This document shows, in pieces, positions 23,762 to 33,648 of a DNA stretch of 64,000 bases. The stretch's first letter is position 1. Each line of letters begins with the position of its first letter. The notes below the pieces were generated by a model. The model was not told where the DNA came from, did no database searches, and saw only the letters and a list, made by a program, of their open reading frames with translations. This DNA is from Thozetella sp. PMI_491. Taxonomy: Eukaryota; Ascomycota; Sordariomycetes; Chaetosphaeriales; Chaetosphaeriaceae. The translations under genes and the position numbers were made by a program. Location of the stretch: positions 806,465 to 870,464 of the forward strand of contig MU270016.1 of assembly GCA_021432635.1 (NCBI GenBank). The letters are read 5' to 3'.

Positions 23762-25011
23762 TCACGCCGCTCGGGGCCTTGTAAGTCTTTTTCGCGCTTT
23801 GAGACCGATAGTAATGTAGACCACGCCATTCCAGAAGCCACGCAGCGAACCAGTGGCGCCAACCGCGATCAGGAGCGGGTAGGAGAGGTAGGTAGGGTCG
23901 ATCAGAGAGGCAACACGGTTCGTTGTCGGGGCCATCCAAATGGCCAAAAGAACGACAAAAAATAGGAGCGGCATTACCACATACTGACGGAATGACAAGG
24001 ATGATCGATGGTGGCTTGGCCGATCCCAGTCGGGATTCTTAGGCGTATATTAGCATGCCAGTCCGTGCCCCAGAGCCTGGAGGAACACATACCGAATCGT
24101 TTCTATCATGCAACTTAAAACCACGGTGTACCGGTGAGGGCACAGAAACTTCAGCGGGGCTGGCAGGCGTAGTATTGGTAGATAAGGTGGTGTCGGGCGG
24201 GATGGAATCGCTACCCAAGGCGTCAAAGTCCCGCCTACGCTTAAAGATCTCGACGCCTACGAGGCAATAAAGCACCATGGTAATGAGAATAAAGGTCCTA
24301 TGATTAGACAGACATAATGAGCACTGCGTTGCGGTACCAGCTGCCGGTAAGGGAACATACCAAATAGGCACGTAGTAGAATATGATACGAAACAGGACCC
24401 AGTTAGGGGACATAGCGCACCACAACTGCCAACCATATTAGGTCACGCTGTCGATCATACTAAACTAGGGTAGCGGAGGAGGGGACTACCTACCGTGACA
24501 CTTCCGTACATGGGGCCTTTGTCCGGCGTGCGGATGAAGAGGAAGACCAGGGCCGGGATGAAGGTGACTGAAGTGATGACAGTGATATACTTGAGCTCGA
24601 GTTTGCGCAGCGCCTCGGCGTCGTATTGGCGGAACACGATGAGGAAGACATCGATGGCCATGGCTAATGTCCACAGCACATCGGCAACGGGGAACCTGAA
24701 GAGACAACGTCTATTAGAAGGGTTCCGGTGCCTGATTCCAGCGGTTGAGCGTACATCTGCATCAGGAAACCCTGGAACTGGCACAAGGCCGAGTAATTTC
24801 CCGACTTCGGCCCACTGACCGAGATCACGGTGGCAACGACATCGAGCAGGTTGTAAAAGGCGTTGATAAAGATGAGCCGGTGGATCGGGTTGCGGAAGTT
24901 GGACGAGAACGAAAAGGTAGTTATGATGGTCACAATGCCGACAATCGAGAGAGCGGAGGCGCAGCGCCCGGCGATCTCAATATTGCGAAGCTCCCCATCC
25001 GTGAGCGGCAT
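23762..25011 (-). CDS. G-protein-coupled receptor, cAMP-receptor-like (Git3/Dicty_CAR type)
   Basis: Seven-membrane-segment receptor of 334 residues. The start is ATG 25011 (MPLTDGELRNIEIAGRCASAL); the frame stays open upstream to about 25767 but that part is arginine-rich, atypical and most likely 5' leader. Exons are 25011-24755, 24695-24494, 24425-24361, 24297-24093 and 24037-23762. Helices 1-3 carry FRNPIHRLIFINAFYNLLDV and the class signature LCQFQGFLMQM followed by ADVLWTLAMAIDVFLIVF; then come the ELKYITVITSVTFIPALVFLF, SPNWVLFRIIFYYVPIW and TFILITMVLYCLVGVEIF helices. The cytosolic loop after helix 5-6 is Ser/Thr/Pro-rich. The last exon supplies VVMPLLFFVVLLAIW and the final helix. 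Ligand is unknown; the family couples nutrient or cAMP-type signals to G-alpha. Confidence 0.85.
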
Positions 25012-26401
25012 GGTGGAGTGATCACTGTCTTGCCGGGGCGCGCATCGAGACACTGTCGTGCCGAGAATGCCCAGGCGCTGGAAGCTTGTCGCTGCGCGGA
25101 AGCGGGCCCAAGCGAGGTAGATGCGAATGGAACGCCCGCCATGACTTTCAGCAGCGCGGATTGCTAGAAATAACAGCGGGCAGCTGCCATTAAAACCAGG
25201 ATCGCACCTCTTCAGTGGCTGATGACGTGCTCCCAAAGCCTTACGTGATGTCCCACGACAGGTTGCTGGCCGCCGGGTGCGCTGAGGGCCAGACCGATTT
25301 CGCGACGTGGGGGTTGGGTTAATGCCCCTTGGCAGGGGGAACGTGGATGGTGGGAGACAATGCGCTATCGGCCCAATATGCAGCACGTTGCGCCCTGAAG
25401 AGCTCTTGGCTCGGGTCGCATCTCCCCATGAGCCAAAGACGCCATACGGCAGCGACGCCGCCCATAGGCTGGACGGTCCCAGGAAAAAGTATTGCTTAAA
25501 GTTGCATCGATCCCCCGTGGTCCGTAGCTGCAAGTGCCCCGGTCTCAGCACCAGAGCTGACCTCGGATTGCGGGTCTGCGGCCAGGGGTATGCATTTTCG
25601 CAAGTCCATCGAGGTGCTAATTGATGTTCCTTTTTAGTTGCGTATTGGCCTGTCGTGCTACACGCCATCTGTCTCGTGCGGCTGTGATTCGTCGCATCCG
25701 CCATGGGTGTCCAGCTCGCCGGCGATAGAAATGGCCGATGGACCATCAGCTGATAAACCTTGGACAAGATGGGGAGTTTGGCCCTTCCCGCACCTATGAA
25801 GCTTCACGGGCTGCACGCCGCGTGGGATGGCGCTAAGGCGTCCGCTGCGAGCGTTGTGGGCGAAGTCTCGGGTAGATTTCCGCCTCGGACTACGCTACTG
25901 CCGTAGCGGTTTCGGGCGTCTCAGGGGGGCTATACGGTTCTCCTCGGACGAGTAATTCGAGGCAGAGCAGAATGGAGGTGTGCGCATGGAGTGCACAGCT
26001 CGGCACAGGTACCAAGGACTCGGCAACGAAACCGTGTAGAGTGTCCTAGATGCTGTAGCAGGACAAGTCTAAGCAGGCAAAAGATGGCGAAAGCAGGAAA
26101 GAAGAGGATTTGGTCAATAGAATAGGCGAGACTGGCTTCTGCCCCTCTATAGTCACAACCAATAATTGCAGGAAGCAGGAAAAAAAGTCATGATAGCAGG
26201 AGAACACAGAAAAACGAATGAAGGATGGGCCCATGGGCTGAGCAGAAAGATTTCTGAAGCTGAGGGCCAACTAGGAGCTTTTCGACAACAGAGTCTCAAG
26301 TTATATCTTGTATGAGTATGAAAATAGGAATTTATGGATAAAAGCCTAAGAAATTCAAGCCAAGGTTTCTATCTAGGTGATATGTTCAAGCCAACGGGTA
26401 T
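25012..26401. other. Intergenic, receptor promoter and leader
   Basis: Includes a 750 bp stretch open in frame with the receptor start, and an AG-rich stretch near 26040-26230. No other gene recognised. Confidence 0.55.
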
Positions 26402-28235
26402 TCAGTAGAGCAGGATATCAAAGCTAAGAGCTACACTGTCCTGCCACGTGAAGTCTTGTGCTGTCTGCCTGAAATGCCATATATTCTCAAGCAGCGGCAA
26501 TATCCGCGCACGATGTTGAAGCGATGCGTGCATTAGCGGTGAAGAAGAGAATACATCGCGAAAGAACTGCTCATCCTGCGGTTCTGCGACACAGCCGCAG
26601 ATGTACAGAGGGTACACCAACGTGGATAGGTGCTGTCTAGCACTTGAGGTTCGAATCGCGTCCAAGATAGCACGTTTTGAACTGCCTATGCCTTGTAGCT
26701 CTTGGAAGTCGCGAAATACCAAATGAAGATATATAAGTGCCGTGTGAGCGTAAACATAACTTATGTACTCCACTGGACCGGATTCCACGCCGCATGGGCG
26801 GGAAGCAGTGCCCTCAATAAACTCGAAAGCCTGTAGGCCGTGCTCGATAAGACCTAGGTGGATGTCTTTTGATATCATGTCCGCTGTTCTTTTCATCTTT
26901 TCATGGTCGAAAACCTTCTCTTTCAGGGCTTGCGTCTTGTACTGGTGCAGTTGAGCGATGCGGCCGATTTGGATCATGACCCAGTTTTTGCAGCCCATGA
27001 CGTCCTGTAGCTGAATCTGACAAGCCACGTCTCCGCTAAACAAAGTTTTCGGCCATGAGGACGACGCTGTTCCTGCCGTCACCGAGAACATAATGTCAAG
27101 CCATATCATGGTGGCGCCAAGGACTCGAAAACTCGTCAGGTCTGCCCGTCCACCTCCATTTTGTCCTGTGATATCGTCTTTGCCGCCGAGAACGGCTGTT
27201 GTTTCGTCTGACAGGCCAACGCCACTGAACCCTCTTTCGTGCACCGATAGGAGCATGCTGCTCAGCACGCGGAGATGGGCTTGCCACCCGTTGCTCTGGC
27301 CCGTAAAGAGCTACCTGGCTGTCAGCATTGGTCATGAACTGGTATATTGCAGCTTATCATAGAGGAGAAGAGAGTACCATACCTCTAAAAATAACAACTG
27401 AAGAATGGAAGCTGCAATTCCGATTCCGTTGTTAGGGCAAGAGCTGCCAGCCGACCGGTGGACGAGTTCCAAGGATGCGGCCAGGTGGCTCTCCTGCCGT
27501 CCCAGCTCAGTCATGTGCCATGCCTTAGACTCTTTCGGCCGCATGCATATCCGCCGGTGGTACGCACTTGTCGCAAGAGCCGCATGGTAAAGAGGCTTGT
27601 TGTTTAACAACATTGACAGCAGCCATCCTCGGCCGCCTTGTGCGATATCAGGCCGGTAGAAGGGATACTGTAAGGGAAATACCGAGTCTAAAAAATGCAT
27701 CAATAGGATGTAATCGTCTACGGAAGCTTCCTCCAATAGCGCAGTCCGTGGCTGAGCCTCTCGTGCTGGCGATAGCGTATTCTAGTAACGTGTAAGTACG
27801 GAGTATAGCTACCCGACTTAAGCACGGGGGGAGGTGGGTACCAACAGGGAACACATCCGGTACAAGGCGGGGCTCCGCGTCTTCCGGGATGCGACTTTTC
27901 ACCTTTGACTGCGATGTGGGCTCAAGCCGTAAGATTGGGCGTGAGCTCACCGACTTGTTCAGGGGCTTGGGTGCCAACATGGGCGGCTGGCCCAACTTGG
28001 TGGCAGTCCCACTGCGATGCATACGCTTGGAGGTACTCCGCACGGCGCCCGCTAGGCCGATGAGGATTGTCCTTCTTTTCTGACTATTGTCCATCCAGTC
28101 CGGCTTGGGGCCGTAGCCGTAGCAAGTGATGGCAAGCGACGTGCATGTCGAGCAGAACGGCTGTCCTTCGTCGCATTTCTTTTTGCGTAAGCGGCAGGTC
28201 CAGCAGCCCCTTTTGCTTCGGAGCAGGCCGCTCAT
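26402..28235 (-). CDS. Zn2Cys6 transcription factor with fungal-specific domain
   Basis: Binuclear zinc-cluster regulator of 562 residues. The DNA-binding cluster is at residues 11-38 with perfect C-x2-C-x6-C-x6-C-x2-C-x6-C spacing, starting GCWTCRLRKKKCDEG. Exons are 28235-27855, 27781-27383 and 27310-26402; the second intron ends at GGTAG so that the frame continues LFTGQSNGWQAHLRVL. The middle and C-terminal part from DDYILLMHFLDSVFPLQYPFY onward is the acyl-helical Fungal_trans_2-type region, including LLSMLLNNKPLYHAALATSAYHR and the late HTALIYLHLVFRDFQ and YPLYICGC segments. Nuclear location is expected. A single regulator next to a receptor and a small secreted protein gives no clear target set. 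Intact. Confidence 0.9.
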
Positions 28236-28553
28236 TATGGTAAAGATCGTCTCGGTAACTGCCCATGCGAGAGCTTAACTTAGATATTGTTCGAGGCCCA
28301 CTCGATAGATCAATCGCCGCATCTATCAAATCTTTATTCCGACATTATCGTAGGAGGTGAAGGCAGATTACGGGAGCTCGGGGCCAGTTCGGGAGCTAAA
28401 GAGCCGACCGAAGTTCACCCGAGGCCTGCTCTGACGGATAAGCCGCCGATGTACATTAGAAACACACGTTAGAATACAAGTGGAAATAGTTAACAAGTGC
28501 ATGGGGCTGTGAAATTGTTCCCTTTTTGATCGTATATGCTGAAATATATATCA
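28236..28553. other. Intergenic, TF promoter
   Basis: About 320 bp between the regulator start and the stop of the small secreted protein. Nothing else seen. Confidence 0.55.
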
Positions 28554-29022
28554 CTAAGAACTCTCCTTCTTGAGCGCAGCGCACCCACGAAGCGAGAAGC
28601 TTTTCCACTGCCCGCCTGCACTAGGCACAGCGCAGGTGTCCAGCGAGGCCGTGACCCCATCACCCGTGCACTCCTTTCCACTGTGAAGGAAGACTGTTTT
28701 AAACTCATGTATCAGCTCCGTTTAGACGATGCCAAAGAACAGGGGTGGCAGGTTACTCACTTTCACATCCCTCGTCGAGGTAAATAACCTTGGCACTTAG
28801 GATGCTCTTGTCCGAAATGGGCGAGCAGTGATTCTCCGTCTTGCTCCAAGTTCCAGTGGAGATGGAAACTCCGGTAGAGCAGTTGTCTTCGTAGCTGAAA
28901 GAGACAATAGACAATAGACCTTCGGCGTAGGCAAGACTTGAGGACTCTTGGCTTCTTCGGAGAGGGGAAGCAGCCGCACAAGCAGCGAGCAAAGAGAATA
29001 TCGAAACAGAGTATCCCTTCAT
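28554..29022 (-). CDS. Small secreted six-cysteine protein
   Basis: Putative secreted protein of 133 residues, not recognised. The signal peptide is MKGYSVSIFSLLAACAAASP (cleavage near residue 19). Two exons, 29022-28761 and 28693-28554, are joined across a 67 bp intron with a GTGAGT donor and an AACAG acceptor. The exon-1 frame alone would stop two codons into the intron. The mature part has six cysteines, three in each exon (NCS, HCS, GCE; ECT, DTC, GCA), consistent with three disulphides. It ends with a lysine/glutamate-rich tail. Size, signal peptide and even cysteine number fit effector-like or antimicrobial-type secreted proteins; this is inference only. It lies beside a zinc-cluster regulator. 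Confidence 0.6.
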
Positions 29023-29650
29023 ATTGGCGCTAGAAGGTCAATAATATTCACTTTTATTCTCCGACGCGTATCTCGATTTTCGTGCCACTAGTATCTAGAT
29101 GGGCCGCGTAGATGACCCGAGTTGTGAGCGTGGGCTCAAGAGTTATTTGAAGGTTTTCATGATGCTGGCTCTCCTAGGTGTTTCAAGAAATACCCGCCTT
29201 GTGCGTGATCCAATCTATGCTCCTCCAATAGCCCTTCGCGATAATATCAACCGGTTTGTTTCTGCCAGTACATTAATTCCGGGCAAATATTGATATATTG
29301 CGCGAATGTGGGGTAATGCAATTTGCAGAGAGACGATTGGTTTTGACAACTTTAATCCCATCAAGCGAATCCAGACGCGAATATACAGAGAGGCGTTGAA
29401 GTCAGGTGTAGCGTCATGATCCTGCTGAGGAACGGCGCAGTCATGAAAAAGAAAAATGGATACTCCGACGCGCCGAAAGTGCTTTAAACCCGAGCTCAAC
29501 GAAGCAACAATCATTGAGACGAAGCATTGTCTCTATTCTTGATCCTTCTATCAACTCCAGAAAGGAGTTCACTTAATTATCTCTTCTAAAAAATCCCCGT
29601 CCTTTAATTTGCGTCATTGAATCCCGGCATAATTGGTCGACCATGTTTTC
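29023..29650. other. Intergenic, no gene seen
   Basis: About 630 bp of relatively AT-rich sequence. A 99-codon open frame on the minus strand (29215-29514) has no recognisable features and no good flanking splice joins. Confidence 0.5.
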
Positions 29651-30436
29651 CTATTCTAGTGCGCTATCCTGCTCACATTCTTCGTCTTGCTCTTGCTCCA
29701 TTGCAAGCAAATAGTACTCCAGCTTCTCCGACCGAGCAAGAACAATAGCATAGACCAAGTATGCCACACTATCTCCAATGTCAGGATCCACATCAGATGA
29801 GCTGCCTGTCCACCAGTTCGGTGGCTACTCCATGGCTAGTTAAAGGTGAGAATAAATGACTTACAAGCAGACAAAATCGGCCACAGCTCGGACAATTGCG
29901 GCGATGGTCTCCAGCTTGATCTGCACAATGTGGCTCGTGTCACCCTTCGCTGCGAGCGAGCTTATGTACCACGCCGCGTAGCAGAGCAGCACGATTAACG
30001 CCAACCATAAGTTGAGAAACACCACGACTATGGCAAGGACAGTGCTTCGCCTGAAATTGTAGCAGTCGCCAATCTCCCATGAGGTAATCCCACCGGAAAC
30101 AAATATTGACAGAAGTGACTTTGTCGGTATTAGCTAGCGTAAACGCATCCACTAGGAATATGCTGTAAACGCTGATGGCAGAAAGCTAGGACTCACAGTA
30201 AGCAGAGACAGGGCATCGGCAATGACGGAGACGATAACCCAAACCAAATCGTTCAGATAATATCTCCTCACCCAAGGGTCATTAGAATTACGCAGCTCCG
30301 CCCTGCGGGTGAAGGCGGGGGCAATAATTGACACTAGTACGGACAGGATCGAGAGCAGGATTAAAGTGTATGGAAGGAGGAACCGGAAGGCACTTGGGCG
30401 GACCACAGGGCCCTTCTCCTCAGTGTCTTGGGCCAT
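29651..30436 (-). CDS. Integral membrane protein, unknown
   Basis: A 219-residue protein that I do not recognise. The ATG is at 30436 (MAQDTEEKGPVVRPS). Exons are 30436-30197, 30133-29865 and 29801-29651, with introns of 63 bp each. Three strong membrane helices are FLLPYTLILLSILSVLVSII (about 20-40), LVWVIVSVIADALSLLT (about 63-80) and STVLAIVVVFLNLWLALIVL (about 107-126), with a weaker segment near IGDSVAYLVYAIVLA. The tail is short and very acidic (EQEQDEECEQDSALE). No transport or enzyme motif is visible. The exon joins restore one long frame and continuous hydrophobic pattern, which supports a real gene. Confidence 0.6.
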
Positions 30437-30679
30437 TCAAGCAAACGCTCGTAGTTAACTGTTATCTTTGAGAACACAGCATGGTCCCGTCCGACCTCTG
30501 GGCTGGAAGAGGCGGGTTCCTATATGCACAAGATAATTAGCCCGAGAGCTGACGGAAGAGGCCGCCTTGCATTTTGTACATTGTGGCGCGGCAGGTGCCC
30601 GGTGGGTTGCGCTGTGGACATCCTCGGGATATCAATCAACCGTCTTATGCTGCCAGCCGATGGCCACATTCACTATTCC

Positions 30680-31421
30680 TGTTGTAGCCACAGGAAGTCC
30701 TTGCTATTTCTAGCTCTTGGATTAATACAAGGAAAACTGCCAAAATTTAATCCGGGCAACTGGAAAGCTGGAAGCAATCGGTCATGTAACTGGTTCTGCG
30801 ACACTCCACTGTAGTCTATGAGAATAGCCCAAAGGGCAACGCGGCGACAGCGTTGGTGGCTAGTATGCCTGTCAAACCGCAGCGGATCGACGGCGGTGAT
30901 GCTACTAATGTTGAAGACCAAAAGTAAAAAGCTGATCATTCGCGAAAAAACTATGATCCGTACAGCTGAAACCTAGCCGCATAAAGCAGGTCGTGGAATC
31001 TAGCGTTCTGAGCTGGAAGAAAAGAGACTCATACAATTCAGGACGTCCAAAACGGCAACTAAGCTCACAACAGTTGACGATGACAGCTGATAATTTTAAT
31101 TTAGTTAGATGCCCTAGAGCGATGAAGATAGACTAGTTACAGACTGCTACGACAATGGTTTCATTTTCAATGTCTACACGAAGATCGCCAGCACTTGGCC
31201 GTCTTTTGCGAGAGCATGTAAGGATCGGGATGCACAATAGATATCTAACTGTGATCAGCCTCAAATTCAATAGTACAAAGACCAAGAGGCATGCATTGAT
31301 TATATCCGCCAATGCTTGGATGCCCGGTGATTATCGTGGCTATTACGAATGGGGATGCTGCGCCACTGTTCGATGCTTTTGTTGCGCTGATGAGGTGGTC
31401 GTTGATATATGACACTGACAT
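30680..31421 (-). pseudogene. Possible frameshifted membrane-protein gene
   Basis: Doubtful. An ATG at about 31421 opens MSVSYINDHLISATKASNSG and runs into the hydrophobic ASPFVIATIIT. A one-base change at a GGG run near 31328 moves the frame; in the new frame the helix-like INACLLVFVLLNLRLITVRYL and then a polar RKRRPSAGD part follow to about 31140. Further down, VVSLVAVLDVLN and RMISFLLLVFNISSITAV give more hydrophobic segments that could be later exons down to about 30680. Splice joins after the first part are ambiguous. It could be a decayed membrane-protein gene, a gene with a sequence error, or chance. Confidence 0.3.
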
Positions 31422-31679
31422 CCCGAGAACTAGGACTCCTAGAATGTGCTATTAGACGCTCTACCTAATTCTAGCAGGATTATGGCAGGGCAAGATATAG
31501 GGGACTTTGCTGAATTTTGGAGATATATGATTTACTTTACAAATTAGCTCATAATTCTACGCCAAAAAAAAATACGACGTCTAACGTGTGTTATCTGAAA
31601 GACAAGAAGGGGGTATCCCCGAAACGTCACTTGAATTCCCTATAATTCGCCGAGAAATTTTGAAATCTTCCTTTAAACC

Positions 31680-32553
31680 TCAACCCGTATTTTCCTCAGC
31701 CATCCACCTCCTCATTGCGCTATTCTCCACCACTCTCAGCCCCCCATCTGCTCTAAAAACCTCTCCACCTGCCTTCTGCTCTCTATCCATCCTCGCATCA
31801 AACTTCCCCATGGCTATGCCCACCAAACACCGCCCCATCTCCTCGGTCGGGCTGTGCAGGCTCGCAAACCGACTCATCAGTGGCAGTGCCGCCGCGCGGG
31901 CGTACCTAGCGAATGCCCCAGGATCTGGTACAAACGGCGCGATAGCCGCATGCCCCTTTGGGTCGACTGCGGCCGGTCTGGGGGCCTCGATGTGGAAGCT
32001 GTCTGTGACTAACTGCGACAGCTGCATCTCTGTCTCACCCTTGACTCGGGCTTGTAGCGTCGTGAATGCCCCCGGGTTCTGTGTTGCGCTGAGGCCAGAA
32101 ACATAGATAAAGCGGAACGGGGATGCCGGTGTGGTGGCGGCCGACGGCGAGACGAGTCGCGAGAAGGTCTCGGCGGCAGCAAGGGCGTATGTCTTTGTTA
32201 TTGTTACGTATTCACTAGAGATAACCTATCAGCCTTGGACATTCAAGACCCTGACTCTTCAGTCAATGGAAGGTGGCCATAGCATTCACTCACTCCTTCC
32301 CGACTTTAGTTTGCGAAATACCGAGCGCCCATACCACTCCATTGGCTCCCTGAAGCTGTCTGAGGACATCGGGCCCGTAGGCCCCGAAGTTGGTGTGTGT
32401 GATGACGTGCACGCGCGGGTCCTTAGCCTCCTCGGCCATCGGCACCGGGCGTCGGGAGAGGATTGAGATTCGTGTTATTTCGGAAGTCCTTAGCATGGCG
32501 TCGAGGACGGCAGAGCCGACCAGACCGGTGGCGCCCGTGAGGATGAGATGCAT
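31680..32553 (-). CDS. NAD(P)-binding Rossmann oxidoreductase (epimerase/HTATIP2-like)
   Basis: Atypical short-chain-dehydrogenase type protein of 264 residues. The ATG is at 32553 and exons are 32553-32294 and 32214-31680 with a 79 bp intron. The nucleotide-binding loop is LTGATGLVGSAVLDAML (GxTGxVG at residues 6-13). Then come ILSRRPVPM, VVWALGISQTKV at the usual NAD-ring strand, and after the intron YVTITKTYALAAAETF and FIYVSGLSATQNPG, matching the strand that ends with the catalytic Ser region. A YxxxK-type pair is not obvious, as in many NAD(P)-binding regulators of this subgroup. A TATA box lies 98 bp upstream. Cytosolic; the substrate is unknown. Confidence 0.8.
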
Positions 32554-32861
32554 GTCTTGACTGGAACCGTCACCTACGGTTGGGGAGTGCGTGGAAGTCG
32601 CTGTGGAGAACAGGTAGGACGGAAACCATCCAGGAATGGGTTCAAATAGGCTTTTATATTTTGGTATACAGATAAAGGCGACCTACGGCTGGTTCCGTCG
32701 AGCCGCCGCTACGGAACATCAAAGTCGGGGCCGGGATAGCGGGATAGCGCTAACGCCACTGACGTGGGCAAAACACTACCCCGATCCAACAGCCGTTCTT
32801 AGCTGACTCATTTCACGACGAGCTGCCTCCCATAGCTACCTGGGGCTATTGTAAGCTATGT
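32554..32861. other. Intergenic, promoter of oxidoreductase
   Basis: About 310 bp, holding the TATA box at 32651. Nothing else seen. Confidence 0.5.
32651..32658 (-). promoter_or_regulatory. TATA box of oxidoreductase gene
   Basis: On the minus strand this reads TATAAAAG, 98 bp before the ATG at 32553. Confidence 0.5.
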
Positions 32862-33098
32862 TCAAATTCGTCGAATGTGGGTCCGAAACGCCCTGCGAGC
32901 CTCATCTTCGGCCGGGCCACTCCAAGGCCGATAAACTTTAGGAACTAGGGATGTTAGGGTTGTATTCGTTCTAAAGCGTCCGAGCCCTTCCATGCCCCAT
33001 CCTGACCAGACCGCGTTACTAGTATTTGATTCGCCTTGCGCTGCGCCGCACACCGCAACGCAGATCAGAACCGCCCTCCATGGCACTAGTAGCTCCAT
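32862..33098 (-). CDS. Possible very small secreted protein
   Basis: A 78-residue open frame beginning MELLVPWRAVLICVAVCGAAQG, a convincing signal peptide, followed by a short polar mature part rich in N, T, S and R (SNTSNAVWSGWGMEGLG). There are no cysteines in the mature part. It has no recognisable family and could be a truncated first exon of a longer gene or a chance frame. Kept because the signal peptide is strong. Confidence 0.35.
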   Translation of the reverse strand: MELLVPWRAVLICVAVCGAAQGESNTSNAVWSGWGMEGLGRFRTNTTLTSLVPKVYRPWSGPAEDEARRAFRTHIRRI

Positions 33099-33648
33099 AA
33101 GGGAAGATTCGAAGTGTAGCTAAAGCAAAGCTAAAAGTTGTGTCAGAAAAGCCGGCAAGTCAACACAGCAACACACCAGACGGCAGCTAGTATTCCGATG
33201 TCTTGAAGAAGACTAATGTACACACAATTATTTCCTACACTGATTTTCGTTGTTAGTTTACTTGAATAGCTTTTCTCTCACCGTTTCTTTATCTCTAGGT
33301 AATTTAATAGGCTACGTGCGGTGGAATGGCTACTTCCGTCGAATATTGCACATCTCTACTAGACACATTACTCAAGGCTCCAGCTATGATGCATGCTTGC
33401 GTGGCTTTGCATGGCATGCATGTTGTACTAGTATTGGCTTAAAAGCAGGCAATCGCAGGCAATCAAAATTGCATTTTTGCTCACACACGGGTCAGCAGTG
33501 TCCCGCCACTTTTTTGTTGTTGGTGGTGTGCATTACCCCGCCCGAGATCAGGCTCCTAGCATCACGACACTTTCTGGAAATCCAGAGAGTTGTGACGAAC
33601 AGTTGTTAAGCTAAATCTATATTCGAAACCACAATACTGCCTCATGCC
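33099..33648. other. Intergenic, no gene seen
   Basis: About 550 bp upstream of the large kinase gene. Several TGCATG/GCATGC words lie near 33388-33422. No gene recognised. Confidence 0.5.

Noticed and set aside
26640..26665. B-box-like GGTTCGAATC
   Set aside because: It lies in the coding exon of the zinc-cluster regulator, and no A-box or acceptor stem is present.
29215..29514. 99-codon minus-strand frame
   Set aside because: No recognisable features or splice join; kept only as a note in the intergenic entry.
33250..33609. 119-codon plus-strand frame before the kinase gene
   Set aside because: Composition random, no link to the kinase exon, no signal or domain.
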